From: an uncultured Bacteroidales bacterium
GTDB taxonomy: Bacteria; Bacteroidota; Bacteroidia; Bacteroidales; P3
Assembly: GCA_937915785.1 (NCBI GenBank)
Contig: CALGGY010000148.1
Coordinates: 1 to 46,632 of the forward strand
Direction: 5' to 3'
Length of the DNA: 46,632 bases
Shown here: positions 26,557 to 35,847 of the stretch, in pieces
Layout: each line of letters begins with the position of its first letter
Numbering within the stretch: position 1 is the first letter of the stretch
Notes under the pieces: generated by a model
Told to the model about the DNA's origin: nothing
What the model saw: only the letters and a program-made list of their open reading frames with translations
Databases searched by the model: none
Position numbers and translations under genes: made by a program

Positions 26557-26563
26557 CTATCCC

Positions 26564-29470
26564 ATGAGTTGTGAGATAAAAACCGACCGTCTGCACCGCA
26601 TACTCTATTCCACCGATGCCTCGGCGTACCGCGAAATGCCATACGGAGTGGCTTTTCCCGCTTCGGTAGCCGATTTGCAGGAACTTATTGCTTTCGCTAA
26701 CGGCCATAACATCAGTTTGATACCACGTGCCGCCGGAACTTCGTTGGCCGGACAGGTGGTAGGTTCCGGTTTGGTGGTGGATATCTCCAAATATTTCAAT
26801 AAAATATTGGAAATCAACGAAAAAGAGCATTGGGTACGGGTGCAGCCGGGCGTGGTGCTCGACGAGCTTAACAACACTCTGCGTCCCTACGGACTTTTCT
26901 TCGCCCCCGAAACCTCCACCTCCAACCGCTGTTGTCTCGGCGGAATGGTTGGCAACAATTCATGTGGCTCGCACTCGTTGGTTTACGGCACCACTCGCGA
27001 CCATCTGCTCGAAGCCAAGGTGCTGCTGAGCGACGGCAGCAAGGCCGTTTTCTCACAATATCGCGGCACGGAAATGCTTGAATACGTATCTGTTGCGGGT
27101 TTTGCCCCCCAGTCGCTCGAAGAAAAAATTTATCATCAGCTTTGGCGGTGGTCGCAGGACGAGGCGCTGATGCGGAAAATAGGGGAGGAGTTCCCCGAAA
27201 AAATGCTCCGTCGCCGCAATTGCGGATATGCTTTGGACTTGGTTTTGAACGATATACGCAACCATCAGGCCAACCTATGCAAGTTGCTGGCCGGCTCCGA
27301 AGGCACTCTTGCTTTTGCCTACGAGCTAAAACTTAACCTTGAGCCTCTGCCGCCAAAGGAGAAAATGCTTGTATGCGCCCATTGCGCAAAGCTTGAGGAT
27401 GTGTTCAAGGCCAACCTTGTGGCTTTGCGGCACTCTCCTCGCGCCGTGGAGCTGATGGATAGCAATGTGCTGGAACTCAGCAAGAAAAATATAGAGCAGG
27501 CCAAAAACCGGTTCTTTGTGGATGGCAATCCCGCCGCCATCCTCGTGGTGGAGCTTGCCGACGACGATGCCCAAACGTTGGAGAATAGGGGAGAGACTGT
27601 GGCCAAAGCTATGATGGACAGCGGCTTGGTGTATCACTGCTCCAAGGTTTATGATCCCGACACGGCACGTGTATGGGCTTTGCGCAAAGCCGCCCTCGGT
27701 CTGCTAAACGGCATGAAAGGCAGTGCCAAACCCGTTTCCGTGATAGAGGACACCGCCGTGGCTCCCGAGCGCCTGCCCGCTTATATGGACGATTTTGCGG
27801 AGATGCTCAAACGTCTGAACCTGAGCTGTGTGTATCATGCGCACATCGGTACTGGCGAGTTGCACCTGCGTCCCGTCCTTAATCTTAAAGAGTCGAAAGA
27901 CAGGGAGTTGTTCCACACTGTGGCACGAGAGACGGCTCTTCTTGTAAAAAAACATAAAGGCTCGCTCAGCGGCGAACATGGCGACGGCCGATTGCGTGGC
28001 GAGTTTATCCCGCTGATGTACGGCGACGAGATTTACAACCTTTTTGTTGAGCTGAAACGTTGCTGGGACCCCACTGACCGTTTCAACGCCGGCAAAATTG
28101 TGAACACCCCGCCCATGGACGGCAGTCTGCGCTACGACGAAAACCAGTCATATCCCAACATAAAGACATATTTCAATTTCGACGAAAGCAAAGGTCTGTT
28201 CTGCTCCATAGAGCAGTGCAACGGCAGCGGCGACTGTCGTCGCGACAAGCAGTTTGGCGGCACATTGTGTCCCAGCTACAAGGCAGGGAAAACCGAATTC
28301 TTCGCCACCCGCGCCCGCGCCAACGTGCTACGCGAGCTTCTGTCGCGTCCGCAGAGCAAAAAAATATTCGACCAGCCCGAAATAAAACAAATTCTCGACC
28401 ACTGCCTCTCGTGCAAGGCCTGCAAGAGCGAATGCCCCTCAAATGTGGATATGACGCGTCTCAAATCCGAGATACTGCAGCATTGCTACGATGTGAAAGG
28501 CACGCCTTTCCGCAGTGCCATGGTGGCGCGGATGGCTGTGTTTCAGAAACTTGGCTCGCTGGTTCCAGATATTTACAATTTCTTTGCCAAAAACGCCCTT
28601 ACCTCGGCGGTGCTGAAAAAAATGCTCCGTTTTTCGGTAAAGCGGGAGATACCCGCCGTTTCGCGGCATACCCTTCGTTATCTTGTTGCCAAAGAACAGA
28701 AAAGCAATGGATTACGCGACTATCCCAACGGCACTGTTTATCTCTTTGCCGACGAGTTTACCAACTATATGGAGGCCGAACTGGGGCTGACTTTTGTGAA
28801 ACTGCTCAATGCGTTGGGTTACAAGGTGCTGGTGCCAAAGCACAAAGAGAGCGGTCGGGCGGCCATTTCTAAAGGGGTGGTGAAACTGGCTAAGAAATTT
28901 GCCCGCTACAATGTTGAAAATCTGTGCGATATAATCTCCGACGAAACGCCCCTTGTGGGCATCGAGCCATCGTGCATACTCTCGTTCCGCGACGAGTATC
29001 CCGATTTGGTGGAGACGGAGTGGAGGGAGCGTGCCAAAGAGCTGGGCCGCAACGCCTTGCTGTTTGACGAATTTATCTTTCGCGAGATGTCCAAAGGCAA
29101 GATCCGTGCCGAGCAGTTCGATGCCAAAGGGCGTAAGATACTCCTGCACGGACACTGCCACCAGAAAGCACTGGTAGGGGTGGAAAAAACCGCCGCGATA
29201 CTCCGTCTGCCGGCGGGCAACGATGTAACAGTAATTCCCTCAGGCTGTTGCGGAATGGCAGGCAGTTTCGGATACGAAAAGGAACACTACGATTTTTCGT
29301 TGCAGGTGGGCGAGCAGGTGCTATTGCCGGCTGTCCGCAAGGCAGTTGCCGGTGATAGAGATGTTATAATCGTCGCTCCGGGTACTTCCTGCCGCGAGCA
29401 GATAAAGCACGGCGTCGCCCGCACGGCTCTGCACCCGATAGAGGTGATGTATGAGGCGTTGAAACGGTAG
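26564..29470 (+). CDS. FAD-linked oxidase with Fe-S domains (YdiJ / D-2-hydroxyacid dehydrogenase type)
   Basis: A protein of 968 residues fusing a flavin dehydrogenase to an iron-sulphur electron-transfer half. The FAD-binding domain (about 30-260) has PRAAGTSLAGQVVGSG at 54-69; the FAD-oxidase C-terminal domain follows (about 265-530) with GTGELHLRP and GEHGDGRLRGE. An Fe-S segment starts with CSIEQCNGSGDC (about 546-557), then CLSCKACKSECP (about 614-625), and the CCG region carries HCHQKA (about 865) and SGCCGMAGSFGYE (about 893-905). The arrangement is that of E. coli YdiJ and related D-2-hydroxyacid dehydrogenases, cytosolic or membrane-associated and probably reducing quinone. The exact substrate (lactate, 2-hydroxyglutarate, glycolate) cannot be told. 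Confidence 0.9.
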   Translation: MSCEIKTDRLHRILYSTDASAYREMPYGVAFPASVADLQELIAFANGHNISLIPRAAGTSLAGQVVGSGLVVDISKYFNKILEINEKEHWVRVQPGVVLDELNNTLRPYGLFFAPETSTSNRCCLGGMVGNNSCGSHSLVYGTTRDHLLEAKVLLSDGSKAVFSQYRGTEMLEYVSVAGFAPQSLEEKIYHQLWRWSQDEALMRKIGEEFPEKMLRRRNCGYALDLVLNDIRNHQANLCKLLAGSEGTLAFAYELKLNLEPLPPKEKMLVCAHCAKLEDVFKANLVALRHSPRAVELMDSNVLELSKKNIEQAKNRFFVDGNPAAILVVELADDDAQTLENRGETVAKAMMDSGLVYHCSKVYDPDTARVWALRKAALGLLNGMKGSAKPVSVIEDTAVAPERLPAYMDDFAEMLKRLNLSCVYHAHIGTGELHLRPVLNLKESKDRELFHTVARETALLVKKHKGSLSGEHGDGRLRGEFIPLMYGDEIYNLFVELKRCWDPTDRFNAGKIVNTPPMDGSLRYDENQSYPNIKTYFNFDESKGLFCSIEQCNGSGDCRRDKQFGGTLCPSYKAGKTEFFATRARANVLRELLSRPQSKKIFDQPEIKQILDHCLSCKACKSECPSNVDMTRLKSEILQHCYDVKGTPFRSAMVARMAVFQKLGSLVPDIYNFFAKNALTSAVLKKMLRFSVKREIPAVSRHTLRYLVAKEQKSNGLRDYPNGTVYLFADEFTNYMEAELGLTFVKLLNALGYKVLVPKHKESGRAAISKGVVKLAKKFARYNVENLCDIISDETPLVGIEPSCILSFRDEYPDLVETEWRERAKELGRNALLFDEFIFREMSKGKIRAEQFDAKGRKILLHGHCHQKALVGVEKTAAILRLPAGNDVTVIPSGCCGMAGSFGYEKEHYDFSLQVGEQVLLPAVRKAVAGDRDVIIVAPGTSCREQIKHGVARTALHPIEVMYEALKR

Positions 29471-29635
29471 GTTTGTCGCTGTTTCTGCATTAGCTTGACA
29501 ATTGTCTATACAATGGCCATTTTTTATTTCGTTGGCACAATAAAATATATAATGATTTGTTATTTTAATGAATGTGGTTGTTTTACCTGTTTGTGGCAGG
29601 GACAATTGCTCAAACATTAACACACTTTTATAATT

Positions 29636-31444
29636 ATGCAGGCAATAATTCTTGCCGCCGGTATGGGAAAGCGGCTTGGCGAATACACGCAGAACAACAC
29701 CAAATGTATGCTGGAGGTGAACGGCATACGCCTTATCGACCGCACACTGGAGATACTGCACAACGTCGGCGTGAGCCGTGTGGTGCTGGTGGTGGGCTAC
29801 AAAGGACAGAACGTGAAGGATTATGTGGGCGACAACTACAAAGGCACTCCCGTGGAATATGTGGAAAACCCTATCTACGACAAAACCAACAATATATACT
29901 CACTTTTTCTTGCCAAAGAGCAGATGCTCGCCGAGGACACCCTGCTGCTCGAGAGCGACTTGATTTTTGAACCTTTGGTGGTGCAGAAAATAGTTGCCGA
30001 CACCAATCCCAACATAGCACTTGTGGACAAATACGAGAGCTGGATGGACGGCACGGTGGTAACTCTCGACAACGACTGCCGCATAACCAATTTCATCGAC
30101 AAGGACCATTTCCGTTTCGAGGAGATAAAAAACTACTACAAAACGGTGAACATATACAAGTTCAGCCGCGAGTTTTCCACCAAATACTACGTGCCTTTCC
30201 TCACCGCCTACAGCACTGCCCTCGGCAACAACGAGTATTACGAGCAGGTGCTTCGTGTGATACTGCACCTGTACAACGCCCCCATCAAGGCTCTGCCGCT
30301 CACTGGCGAAGCGTGGTACGAGATAGACGACGTACAGGACCTTGACATCGCCTCTGGCATGTTCGCCCCCACCGACGATGAGCATTACCGTGCCATCTCA
30401 TCGCGTTATGGCGGTTATTGGCGCTACCCCCAGATGCTCGACTTCTGCTATCTGGTGAACCCCTATTTTCCGCCACAGAGGATGATTGACGAGATAAAGG
30501 CCAGTTTTGAGACGCTTCTGCGCGAATATCCTTCGGGAATGCGGGTAAACTCGTTGCTGGCTTCCAAGAATTTCGGTGTCAAGCAGGACTTTATAGTGGT
30601 GGGCAACGGCGCCGCCGAGCTTATCAAAGTGCTGATGGAAAACCACACCGGAACGCTAGGCAACATAGCCCCCACTTTCGAGGAATACCCCAACCGCATT
30701 GCCGCCAACTCACTTGTGCAATTCACTCCCGACAACGACGGCTTCCGCTATTCAGCAAAGGATATAACCGATTTTTTTGGCGATAAAAATATTGATACCC
30801 TGCTACTTATAAATCCCGACAACCCTTCGGGCAACTACATCCCGTTCAACGACATTAAAATGCTGATAGAATGGACCAGAGTCCGCAACATACGCTTTGT
30901 TGTGGATGAGTCGTTTGTGGATTTTGTTTCGGCTGTGGGGCAGACCTCGCTCCTTGACGATGCCATACTTGCCGCCAACCCCCATCTGGTGGTGGTCAAG
31001 AGCGTCAGCAAAAGCTACGGTGTGCCAGGTCTGAGGCTGGGTGTGCTGGCTTCGGGCGACACCGAGATCATTGCCCGCCTGAAAAAAGAGATGGCAATAT
31101 GGAACATCAACTCTTTCGGAGAGTTCTATATGCAGATTTACGAAAAATATCACAAAGAATATATCGCTGGATGTGAGGAATTTAGAAAAGAACGAGAGCT
31201 GTTCCTCGCCGAGTTGCGCGAAGTGCCATATCTCGAAGTGTTCCAAAGTCAGGCCAACTATTTCCTGTGCCGCGTGAAAGAGCGTTTTACATCGCACGAG
31301 CTGGCGTTGAAACTGTTGAAATACAATATTTTGATAAAAGACTGCAGCGGCAAGAAGGTGCTAAGCGAGGGCAACTACATACGTATGGCCGTCCGCGACC
31401 GCCACGACAACCATTACCTTGCCGAAACACTTAAAAGTTTGTAA
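29636..31444 (+). CDS. Bifunctional LicC-type nucleotidyltransferase / PLP aminotransferase fusion
   Basis: A protein of 602 residues with two enzymes in one chain. Residues 1 to about 240 form a nucleotidyltransferase of the LicC type (LAAGMGKRL at 6-14, Lys23 in TKCMLEV, LLESDL near 104-109), which would join CTP to a phosphorylated small molecule. Residues about 265-602 form a fold-type I PLP enzyme of the HisC/CobD type (NPDNPSGNY, SVSKSYGVPGLRLG with PLP Lys459). HisC relatives are transaminases; CobD-type ones decarboxylate phosphorylated amino acids. A plausible product is a CDP-linked amino alcohol. PntC-type phosphonate fusions have a similar layout, but the aminotransferase half differs and no PEP mutase is nearby. 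First gene of the glycan locus; licD follows two genes later. Confidence 0.85.
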   Translation: MQAIILAAGMGKRLGEYTQNNTKCMLEVNGIRLIDRTLEILHNVGVSRVVLVVGYKGQNVKDYVGDNYKGTPVEYVENPIYDKTNNIYSLFLAKEQMLAEDTLLLESDLIFEPLVVQKIVADTNPNIALVDKYESWMDGTVVTLDNDCRITNFIDKDHFRFEEIKNYYKTVNIYKFSREFSTKYYVPFLTAYSTALGNNEYYEQVLRVILHLYNAPIKALPLTGEAWYEIDDVQDLDIASGMFAPTDDEHYRAISSRYGGYWRYPQMLDFCYLVNPYFPPQRMIDEIKASFETLLREYPSGMRVNSLLASKNFGVKQDFIVVGNGAAELIKVLMENHTGTLGNIAPTFEEYPNRIAANSLVQFTPDNDGFRYSAKDITDFFGDKNIDTLLLINPDNPSGNYIPFNDIKMLIEWTRVRNIRFVVDESFVDFVSAVGQTSLLDDAILAANPHLVVVKSVSKSYGVPGLRLGVLASGDTEIIARLKKEMAIWNINSFGEFYMQIYEKYHKEYIAGCEEFRKERELFLAELREVPYLEVFQSQANYFLCRVKERFTSHELALKLLKYNILIKDCSGKKVLSEGNYIRMAVRDRHDNHYLAETLKSL

Positions 31445-31448
31445 GTTG

Positions 31449-32396
31449 ATGAAAATCGTATCGCAAAAACAGATAAAAGAGCTGGGCATACCGCCTGCCG
31501 AATGTGTGAAATGGGTGCGTGAGAGTTTTCTGATGAAAAACAACGCCCAGCTGCCTCCGAAAATTAGTCTTCACCCACAGGGCAACGATTTTTTCAATAC
31601 CATGCCATGCATCTTGCCTTCCGGCAGTAATGTCTTCAGTGTCAAGATAGTGCACCGGATTGCCAGAGCTACTCCCTCGCTCGGAAGCGACCTGTTGCTA
31701 TACAACTCTTCCACCGGCGACCTGCTGGCAATGATGGACGCCGACTGGATTACCACCATGCGGACAGGCGCCGTGGCAACGCTAGCAGCACAGACTTTCC
31801 GCAAAAACGACAACTGCCAGTATGGCTTGATAGGCTTGGGCAACACCAGCCGCGCCACCATGCTGTGCCTGTTGGAGTCGGAGCCAGACAAGATGCATAG
31901 TGTCAGGTTATTGCGATACAAAGACCAAGCCGAGCTGTTCGCAGAACGGTTTGCCGCTTACAAAAACGTGGAGTTTAGCGTTTGCGACAGTGCCGAAGAT
32001 TTGGTTTCCTCCAGCGACGTGATAATCAGCTGTATAACCGAAGCAAAAGAGCTGCTTTGCCCCACCGACTCGCTTTTCCGCCAAGGCTGCCTCGTGATTC
32101 CCGTCCACACCAAAGGTTTCCAAAACTGCGACCTGTTTTTCGACAAAGTTTTCGGCGACGACACCGGCCATCTGCACGGATTCCGCTATTTCGACAAATT
32201 CCGTCGCTACGCCGAGTTTGGCGATGTTTTGAACGGCACCATTCCCGGCCGCGAAACAGCTGACGAGCGCATTCTGAGCTACAACATCGGTCTTGGATTG
32301 CACGATGCTGTTTTTGCTGTAAGGATTTACAATGTGTTGAAAAACAATTGTTTGGAGATTGCTTTGGAACGCGAGACAGAGAAATTCTGGATATAA
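31449..32396 (+). CDS. Ornithine cyclodeaminase / mu-crystallin family enzyme
   Basis: A protein of 315 residues of the OCD/mu-crystallin family, which uses NAD(P) in reactions at amino or imino groups (ornithine cyclodeaminase, ketimine reductase, alanine dehydrogenase, SbnB). The dinucleotide-binding GLIGLGNTSR lies at 126-135. The family's catalytic Lys and the substrate-binding Arg correspond to Lys66 (SVKIVHR) and Arg105 (TTMRTGA). The ATG at 31449 is used, four bases after the preceding stop; the open frame begins slightly upstream within that gene. Within a polysaccharide locus its most natural role is to supply or modify a nitrogen compound for the adjacent fusion enzyme or for LicD; this is inference. 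Confidence 0.85.
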   Translation: MKIVSQKQIKELGIPPAECVKWVRESFLMKNNAQLPPKISLHPQGNDFFNTMPCILPSGSNVFSVKIVHRIARATPSLGSDLLLYNSSTGDLLAMMDADWITTMRTGAVATLAAQTFRKNDNCQYGLIGLGNTSRATMLCLLESEPDKMHSVRLLRYKDQAELFAERFAAYKNVEFSVCDSAEDLVSSSDVIISCITEAKELLCPTDSLFRQGCLVIPVHTKGFQNCDLFFDKVFGDDTGHLHGFRYFDKFRRYAEFGDVLNGTIPGRETADERILSYNIGLGLHDAVFAVRIYNVLKNNCLEIALERETEKFWI

Positions 32397-32413
32397 CACT
32401 TTTTTCCGACAAA

Positions 32414-33304
32414 ATGAACGAGGAACAACTGAGTATTATCAAACAGAACCTGATGAAAACGTTCAGGTACATGGTGGCTTTTTTCGAAAAACACGGCATC
32501 GGCTACTGCGGAGCCTACGGCACCGTGATTGGCGCCGCCCGCCACAAGGGATTCATTCCGTGGGACGACGATCTTGATATACACATGCAACGTGCTGATT
32601 ACGATAAACTGCTGACTTTGCGTGCCGAGATGCGCAACGACGGGTACGACATTGTTTCGCTCAACGATGAGGGTTATTACCTGCCTTTTGCCAAAATTGT
32701 GGACCTCAACACCACAATCTGGGAGCTGAAACAGCTGCCTTTTGTGATGGGCAACTACATCGATATTTTCCCGCTCGACTGTTTTTCGCTGACCGACAGT
32801 GAGTTGGAAGCTATGCGCAAACTTGCCCGAAAGCTTTTCTACCGCTACCAACCCTGCATCACCGCCAACGAAGGCTTGGGAAATTTGTTCAAACATCTGG
32901 CACACCGAGAGTTAGGCTCTGCCTACCGCATAATGATGTCGCCGTTTAACCGCTCCAAAGCCAAGGCCGAGCGACGTTTGAGAAAGTACAACGACTTCGT
33001 CAATTCGAAAATCGGGCAATCGGGCGACAAATGCGTGTACATACCTTCGGGAATGAAAGCCGTTTTCAAGACTGAATGGTTCGAAAACCTCATCACGGTG
33101 CCGTTTGAGGACACCGAGATTGTGATTCCCGCCAAATACGACGAGTATCTTACCAGCCTCTACGGTGATTGGCGTACGCCGCCGCCCGTAAGTCAGCAGA
33201 ACGCCACCCATGGCAACGTACGCTATTATATGAATCTGCGCGAAGGCCTCACCCTCGAACAGGTGAAGGAACGCATGGAAACCGGCGAGCACTTGGTTTT
33301 GTAA
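32414..33304 (+). CDS. LicD-family phosphotransferase
   Basis: A protein of 296 residues with the LicD signature at 30-58, GYCGAYGTVIGAARHKG followed by FIPWDDDLDI, including the nucleotidyltransferase-type acidic residues. LicD proteins transfer phosphocholine or another phospho-substituent from a CDP carrier to a sugar of a surface glycan. The presence of a LicC-like domain three genes upstream (fusion protein) supports a CDP-activated donor made locally. There is no LicA/LicB choline uptake gene, so choline itself is not implied. It lies 17 bases after the OCD-family gene and 12 before the flippase gene. Confidence 0.9.
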   Translation: MNEEQLSIIKQNLMKTFRYMVAFFEKHGIGYCGAYGTVIGAARHKGFIPWDDDLDIHMQRADYDKLLTLRAEMRNDGYDIVSLNDEGYYLPFAKIVDLNTTIWELKQLPFVMGNYIDIFPLDCFSLTDSELEAMRKLARKLFYRYQPCITANEGLGNLFKHLAHRELGSAYRIMMSPFNRSKAKAERRLRKYNDFVNSKIGQSGDKCVYIPSGMKAVFKTEWFENLITVPFEDTEIVIPAKYDEYLTSLYGDWRTPPPVSQQNATHGNVRYYMNLREGLTLEQVKERMETGEHLVL

Positions 33305-33316
33305 AAGTTAATAACT

Positions 33317-34864
33317 ATGTCCCAGCAAGATGCATCGCGAGCTTTGAAAAACACGCTGTTCCTCTTTTTGAGGATGGGTGTGGTGCTTGTGCTCAACCTG
33401 TACATATCGCGGCTTGTGCTAGAGACCCTCGGCTTCGACGACTACGGGCTGTACAATGTGGTGGCAGGAGTTGTGTCGTTTCTCACCTTTCTGAACACCG
33501 CCCTTACCAATGCCACGTCGCGATACATCACCTACGAGCTTGGCGCCGGCAATGCCGAAAAACTCAACCAGACTTACTCAATGGCCGTAAATACCCATGT
33601 GATTCTGGCTTTGGTGGTATTTGTGCTGATGGAAACGGCAGGTGTGTGGTTTGTAAACTGCCATCTGGTAATCCCCCCCGACCGTGTGGTGGCCGCCAAT
33701 TGGTGTTTTCAGTTCTCGTTGCTGCTGTTTTGTGCCACCATAATCAGGGTGCCTTTCCACTCCAATGTGATAGCTCACGAAAAAATGGATTTCTACGCTT
33801 GGACTTCGATAGGCGAAACGGTATTGAAAACGGTGTTGGTGATAATGATGTCGTACAGCTCATGGGACCGCCTGATTTTTTATTCTGCCCTGCTCTTTGC
33901 CGTGTCCGTAGTGGTGCTGGCGGCTTATGTGGTGTATAACCGCAAGGTGCTTGCAGACACGCATTATATCCGCTACTGGGATCGCCGCATGGTTGGCAAG
34001 TTTGTGTCATATTCGGGATATAGCATGCTTGTAAACGGTGCCGATGGGTTCACGGTATCCACGCGGAGCATTTTCTTCAACTGGTTTTCCACGGCATTGG
34101 CCAATGCTGCGTTAGGTGTTGCCAATCAGGTGATTACTTTGTTCAATGTGTTTGTCGACTCGTTTTCGCAGGCTTTCCGCCCGCAGATAATAAAATCCTA
34201 TGCGGCTGGCGACAGGGGCTATTTTATGCAGTTGATTTATTCTACGTCGAAAATTTACTACTACCTGTTTTTGTTCATTTCGCTGCCCGTACTCCTCAAC
34301 CTGCGTTTTATTCTTACCCTTTGGTTGGGGCATTATCCGCCCGACACTGTGCCGTTTGTGTTTGCAATAGTGGCATATCTTGTGTTTGATGTGTTCCAGA
34401 TGCCTTTTGTAACGGCTGTTCATGCCACAGGCCAATTGCGAACGCACCAAATTATGATAGCCTCTATCAAAATATTGGCCGTACCCGCAACCTATTTTGC
34501 CTTGCTGTGGGGAGGTACCCCCGAGCTTACGTTGTATCTGTGGGCCGGACTCAACGTGGTATGTGCCTTTGCCCGCACTGTTTATATGCGACGGCTGATA
34601 GGCATTTCGTTGCGTCGCTATGCCACCGACGTGGTGCTGAAAATGATAGCCGTAACGCTGGTTTCCGTGCCTCTGCCCCTGTGGTTGGCGTGGCAAATCG
34701 ACAACAGTTGGGTGCAGTTCGTCGCTACATGCCTGCTTTCGGTGCTGATGGTGGGACTGGCGTCGTTCTTTATCGGCATCAACCGTCAGGAGCGACAGTT
34801 TGTGCTTTCGCTTCCTGTGGTGGAAAAAGTACTGTCAAAATTTAAAACCAAACCAAGGATATGA
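33317..34864 (+). CDS. Polysaccharide flippase (Wzx/MATE-like)
   Basis: A protein of 515 residues with about 12-14 transmembrane segments throughout its length, of the polysaccharide transporter (Wzx/RfbX, MOP superfamily) type. It starts with the amphipathic helix and RMGVVLVLNLYISRLVL. It should flip lipid-linked glycan units across the inner membrane. It is the only polytopic protein of the glycan locus: no Wzy-like polymerase or O-antigen ligase is recognisable. The stop codon overlaps the start of the next gene by four bases. Confidence 0.85.
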   Translation: MSQQDASRALKNTLFLFLRMGVVLVLNLYISRLVLETLGFDDYGLYNVVAGVVSFLTFLNTALTNATSRYITYELGAGNAEKLNQTYSMAVNTHVILALVVFVLMETAGVWFVNCHLVIPPDRVVAANWCFQFSLLLFCATIIRVPFHSNVIAHEKMDFYAWTSIGETVLKTVLVIMMSYSSWDRLIFYSALLFAVSVVVLAAYVVYNRKVLADTHYIRYWDRRMVGKFVSYSGYSMLVNGADGFTVSTRSIFFNWFSTALANAALGVANQVITLFNVFVDSFSQAFRPQIIKSYAAGDRGYFMQLIYSTSKIYYYLFLFISLPVLLNLRFILTLWLGHYPPDTVPFVFAIVAYLVFDVFQMPFVTAVHATGQLRTHQIMIASIKILAVPATYFALLWGGTPELTLYLWAGLNVVCAFARTVYMRRLIGISLRRYATDVVLKMIAVTLVSVPLPLWLAWQIDNSWVQFVATCLLSVLMVGLASFFIGINRQERQFVLSLPVVEKVLSKFKTKPRI

Positions 34865-35847
34865 GTGCAAAAGTGTCGGTGATAGTGCCTGTTTACGGTG
34901 TGGAGAAATACATAGAACGATGTGCGAGGAGCCTCTTTGCCCAAACGCTCGACCATGTGGAGTTTCTCTTTATCGACGACTGCACGCCCGACCGCTCGAT
35001 GGAAATACTGCAAGCCGAAATAGAACGGCACCGCGACATTATTGCCGAAAAACACTGGGATGTACGCACTTGTCGTATGCTTGAGAACAGCGGACTGGCA
35101 GCGGTGCGCAAACAAGGCATATCTATGGCCACTGGACAGTACATAGCCCACTGCGACAGCGACGACTGGATAGAGCCTACGATATACGAAAAGCTGTACC
35201 ATAAAGCGTCCGCCGAAAATCTTGATATTCTGTGGTGTGATTTTTATAGTAGCGACGGAGTAAAATCAATTCGCTGTAACACATTGCAGAATACGAAAAT
35301 AACTAAAAAGAGAGTTTTCGACGCCATGTTTTGCGACAATACAGCGGCACACAGTTTGTGGACAGCATTGGTGTCTGCCAAGTTATACAGCAAAGAAATT
35401 CTGTTCCCGACACATAATATGGGAGAAGACAATGTGTTTATGGCTCAATTGCTTTTCTTTGCTGATACTATAGGATATTTGCCAGAACCATTTTATTACT
35501 ATTATCAGAATCCGGCTTCCATCATGCACCCGCAAACAGTTGAGAAACGCTGGAACAATTTCTGGCAATCAAAGAAAAACCGTGATATAGTAATAGAATT
35601 CTTTGAAAAGCACAATGTTCCCGAAAAATATATAACATTTCAGAAATTGTCAGCACGATTTGAATTGGAAAATCTGCGAAACGAAAAGAATTTTAAAAGT
35701 GTATGGCACAGCACATACCCCGAGCTGGAAGGTCATGTACTTTTCAATACGGAAATTCCTTTTAGACATAGAGTTAAGTATTTTTTAATGGAATCAGGAC
35801 TGCACAAGTGGTTTTATAACTTATTTCGTAAAATATCAAAAATCTGA
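34861..35847 (+). CDS. GT2 glycosyltransferase A
   Basis: A protein of 328 residues with a GT-A fold family 2 domain: VSVIVPVYGVEKYIERC at 5-21, LFIDDCTPD at 36-44 and the metal-binding DSDD at 99-102. It would transfer a sugar from a nucleotide donor to the lipid-linked acceptor. The start overlaps the flippase stop (ATGA). Its N-terminal part resembles the next gene's closely. Composition changes within the gene: the first part is about 45-50% GC, the part after about 35210 about 38% (hand counts), suggesting a recombinant gene. Confidence 0.85.
   Translation: MSAKVSVIVPVYGVEKYIERCARSLFAQTLDHVEFLFIDDCTPDRSMEILQAEIERHRDIIAEKHWDVRTCRMLENSGLAAVRKQGISMATGQYIAHCDSDDWIEPTIYEKLYHKASAENLDILWCDFYSSDGVKSIRCNTLQNTKITKKRVFDAMFCDNTAAHSLWTALVSAKLYSKEILFPTHNMGEDNVFMAQLLFFADTIGYLPEPFYYYYQNPASIMHPQTVEKRWNNFWQSKKNRDIVIEFFEKHNVPEKYITFQKLSARFELENLRNEKNFKSVWHSTYPELEGHVLFNTEIPFRHRVKYFLMESGLHKWFYNLFRKISKI

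Noticed and set aside
29471..29635. Promoter for the glycan locus
   Set aside because: TACCTGTTTG and TAATGATTTG are near the -7 consensus but have wrong spacing inside the motif and no suitable -33 element.
29636..31444. 2-Aminoethylphosphonate (PntC) pathway
   Set aside because: No PEP mutase or phosphonopyruvate decarboxylase gene in the window, and the PLP motif is of HisC/CobD type. Not fully excluded because those genes could be elsewhere.
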